Below, piece after piece: positions 49,665 to 51,678 of a stretch of DNA of 51,678 bases (its first letter is position 1; every line of letters begins with the position of its first letter). Origin of the DNA: Thermobifida cellulosilytica TB100 (lineage in GTDB: Bacteria; Actinomycetota; Actinomycetes; Streptosporangiales; Streptosporangiaceae). The DNA lies in assembly GCF_001517975.1 (NCBI RefSeq), contig NZ_KQ950180.1, positions 196,794 through 248,471 of the forward strand, given 5' to 3'. The translations under genes and the position numbers were made by a program. Under the pieces are notes generated by a model, which saw only the letters and a program-made list of their open reading frames with translations, ran no database searches and was not told where the DNA came from.

Positions 49665-51678
<2,014 letters not shown>

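Overview
The window is GC-rich chromosomal DNA from an actinobacterium. The gene order infB-DUF503-rbfA-truB-ribF-rpsO-pnp-M16 peptidase-dapB, dapA-rnj-ftsK-rodZ-rimO-pgsA-cinA-clgR, DUF3046-recA-recX, rny, miaB, miaA, dapF and hflX is the conserved actinobacterial housekeeping block, here mostly on the minus strand. The proteins and the intein-bearing RecA suggest Streptosporangiales/Nocardiopsaceae, possibly a Thermobifida relative. That placement is inference. Both ends cut genes: an unusual fusion at the left and infB at the right. I saw no tRNA, rRNA, CRISPR array, insertion sequence or prophage.

Layout. 1-3 kb (+): the end of a reading frame joining a NirB-type FAD/NAD oxidoreductase domain to a ComEC C-terminal tail, then an MpaB-type oxygenase and holA. 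3-6 kb (-): an imidazolonepropionase-family amidohydrolase and hflX. 6.3-7.9 kb (+): malate synthase with its own promoter. 7.9-11.6 kb (-): dapF, a DppB-type permease and a frameshifted substrate-binding lipoprotein. 11.7-13.5 kb (+): miaA and a two-domain VOC protein with a dyad at its start. 13.9-15.4 kb (-): miaB. 15.6-21.1 kb (+): gluABCD amino-acid importer and an S9 peptidase. 21.1-26.1 kb (-): DUF3046, recA with a 364-residue intein, recX, rny. 26.1-28.3 kb: a GNAT, a small ORF, a cysteine-free Rrf2 regulator, dps and clgR. 28.5-37.7 kb (-): cinA, pgsA, rimO, rodZ, ftsK, rnj, dapA and a small membrane protein. 37.9-41.2 kb (+): a GNAT, menA, glpK. 41.3-51.7 kb (-): dapB, M16 protease, pnp, rpsO, ribF, truB, rbfA, DUF503, infB.

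Functional links. rpsO, truB, rbfA, infB, rimO, miaA, miaB and hflX serve translation. pnp, rny and rnj supply RNA decay. dapA, dapB and dapF make lysine and meso-diaminopimelate. recA and recX sit behind a perfect SOS box. The most interesting items are the RecA intein, whose splicing motifs are intact while both LAGLIDADG catalytic acids are gone; the oxidoreductase-ComEC fusion; the HutI-family enzyme with substituted active-site positions; the frameshifted transporter gene in a G7 run; and the SOS-like dyad at the VOC gene. No clearly novel multi-gene system is visible.
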